DNA of 64,000 bases from positions 1,054,001 through 1,118,000 of the forward strand of contig CP084611.1 of the NCBI GenBank assembly GCA_025917655.1. The letters run 5' to 3'. Below are positions 63,211 to 64,000 of this stretch, piece by piece. A program made the translations under genes and the position numbers. This DNA is from Chlorella sorokiniana (Eukaryota > Chlorophyta > Trebouxiophyceae > Chlorellales > Chlorellaceae). The number at the start of each line of letters is the position of its first letter. Position 1 is the stretch's first letter. The notes under the pieces were generated by a model. The model saw nothing but the letters and a program-made list of their open reading frames with translations, searched no databases and had not been told where the DNA came from.

Positions 63211-64000
63211 ATGGCGCCGCAGATTGTTCAGGCGGGGAAGGCGGCTGCCCCCTCTTGCAGCGCCCCCTTGTGCCGCAGCAGGGCCTCGCGCGTGGCTCGT
63301 AGGCTGCGCGGTGGCGTGCGCGTGCAGGCGACCGCCAGCTTCGAGGAGCTGCGCACGACGGCCAGCGAGGCGGTTGCGTCGGCTCAGTCCAAGCTGCCCC
63401 TGCTGGAGCAAGCCAAGACCACCGCAGAGCGCGCGCGAGAGCCTGCCGCGGATGCGGAGCACGTGTGGCAGGAGGCGCACGCCAAGCTGACAGCCCTGCA
63501 GCAGGAGGCGGCGAGCACGATGAAGGCGCTGCGCGACGGCGTGACCAGCGCGGCGGGCGGCGAGGCAGAGGCCACCCATGCCCTGCTGGAACGCCACGTG
63601 GCGGAGCGGCTGGAGTACTACCGCATCAACCACAACCTGGTCACGGCCAGCGACTGGAGGGTGGGCGCGCGCCGCACGCACGCGCCGTGCTGCTCTGGCG
63701 CACCGCCGGTGCCGGCGCCTGTCTCGCCCTTGCATGCGTTGCTGCCCGACAGGAGTCCCCAACCCTCGCCGCAGGTGTATGCTCCCAAGGACCTGCCGCT
63801 GCACTCCATCCCCGGGGGCAAGATGATGTACCAGCTGGCGTCGGCGGAGCACAACGGCATGCGGTACGCCGTGGTGGCCCTGGGCATCGCCAACCCCTTC
63901 CTCTTTGACAACCTCGCTCCCTGCTGCTGCACTGGGGCTGCTCCGAGGGCGCCAGCGCGGGCTGGGCGCAGCCGCCCAAGGGCTGGCACACGTCGCCGGG
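63211..64000 (+). CDS. plastid-targeted protein with CBM45-like segment (3' partial)
   Basis: The start at 63211 opens a transit-peptide-like leader rich in Ala, Ser, Arg (MAPQIVQAGKAAAPSC to GGVRVQA). A long predicted helix follows (FEELRTTASEAVASAQSKL to HALLERHVAERLEYYRINHN), then an intron at 63661-63774 and VYAPKDLPLHSIPGGKMMYQ, MRYAVVALGIANPFLFDNLA and LLLHWGCSEG with AGWAQPPKGWHTSPG. The block L-x-W-G with a following W-x-x-PP-x-W resembles CBM45 starch-binding modules of glucan water dikinases and plastid alpha-amylase, so a starch-phosphorylating or starch-degrading enzyme is the best guess. The catalytic part lies outside the window. One base seems missing near 63915-63922. CBM45 assignment is by eye only. 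Confidence 0.55.
   Translation, partial: MAPQIVQAGKAAAPSCSAPLCRSRASRVARRLRGGVRVQATASFEELRTTASEAVASAQSKLPLLEQAKTTAERAREPAADAEHVWQEAHAKLTALQQEAASTMKALRDGVTSAAGGEAEATHALLERHVAERLEYYRINHNLVTASDWRVGARRTHAPCCSGAPPVPAPVSPLHALLPDRSPQPSPQVYAPKDLPLHSIPGGKMMYQLASAEHNGMRYAVVALGIANPFLFDNLAPCCCTGAAPRAPARAGRSRPRAGTRRR

Overview
This window is nuclear DNA from a GC-rich green alga, most likely a trebouxiophyte of the Chlorella/Micractinium type. The evidence is dense, intron-rich genes with short GT-AG introns and strong G/C third-position bias, plastid and chlorophyll genes carrying transit-peptide-like N-termini (ChlD, a sulfate ABC ATPase, FtsH11), and a plant-type Dicer. The species call is inference; no marker gene is present.

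Layout. 1-13186 (+): 3' three quarters of UTP20 (SSU processome), cut by the window start. 13446-15919 (-): IBA57/CAF17-like Fe-S assembly factor. 16380-18858 (-): START-domain protein with an MGACC lipid-anchor-like N-terminus. 19173-22010 (+): nuclear, intron-split CysA/Sabc sulfate-import ATPase. 22488-23372 (+): unrecognised gene. 23771-29250: head-to-tail array of 5'-truncated LINE 3' ends (two 0.3-kb units, three 1.47-kb units, one partial), all tailed with TTGAC repeats, ending 78 bp before a tRNA-Trp(CCA) gene at 29329-29401. 30052-30679 (+): tiny single-pass membrane coiled-coil protein. 30887-42142 (-): Dicer-like protein with helicase, dimerisation domain, PAZ-like region, two RNase III domains and dsRBD. 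43407-44867 (-): secreted cysteine-rich protein, with an extra paralogous exon beyond its stop. 45569-50675 (-): FtsH11/YME1-type AAA protease. 51321-56671 (+): gamma-tubulin complex protein 2. 57216-62173 (-): Mg-chelatase subunit D. 63211-64000 (+): start of a plastid-targeted protein with a CBM45-like segment, cut by the window end.

The genes are unrelated housekeeping functions (ribosome assembly, Fe-S assembly, sulfate import, RNA silencing, plastid proteolysis, microtubule nucleation, chlorophyll synthesis), arranged as divergent and convergent pairs with 0.2-1.3 kb between them. The most unusual parts are the LINE-tail array beside the tRNA, the modular cysteine-rich secreted protein with its phase-matched orphan exon and palindromic upstream region, and the full-architecture Dicer.

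Caution on sequence quality: at least seven conserved exons lose frame by exactly one missing G or C, including the P-loops of FtsH11 and ChlD. This looks like consensus error in short homopolymers, so frame breaks here should not be read as pseudogenes without checking reads.
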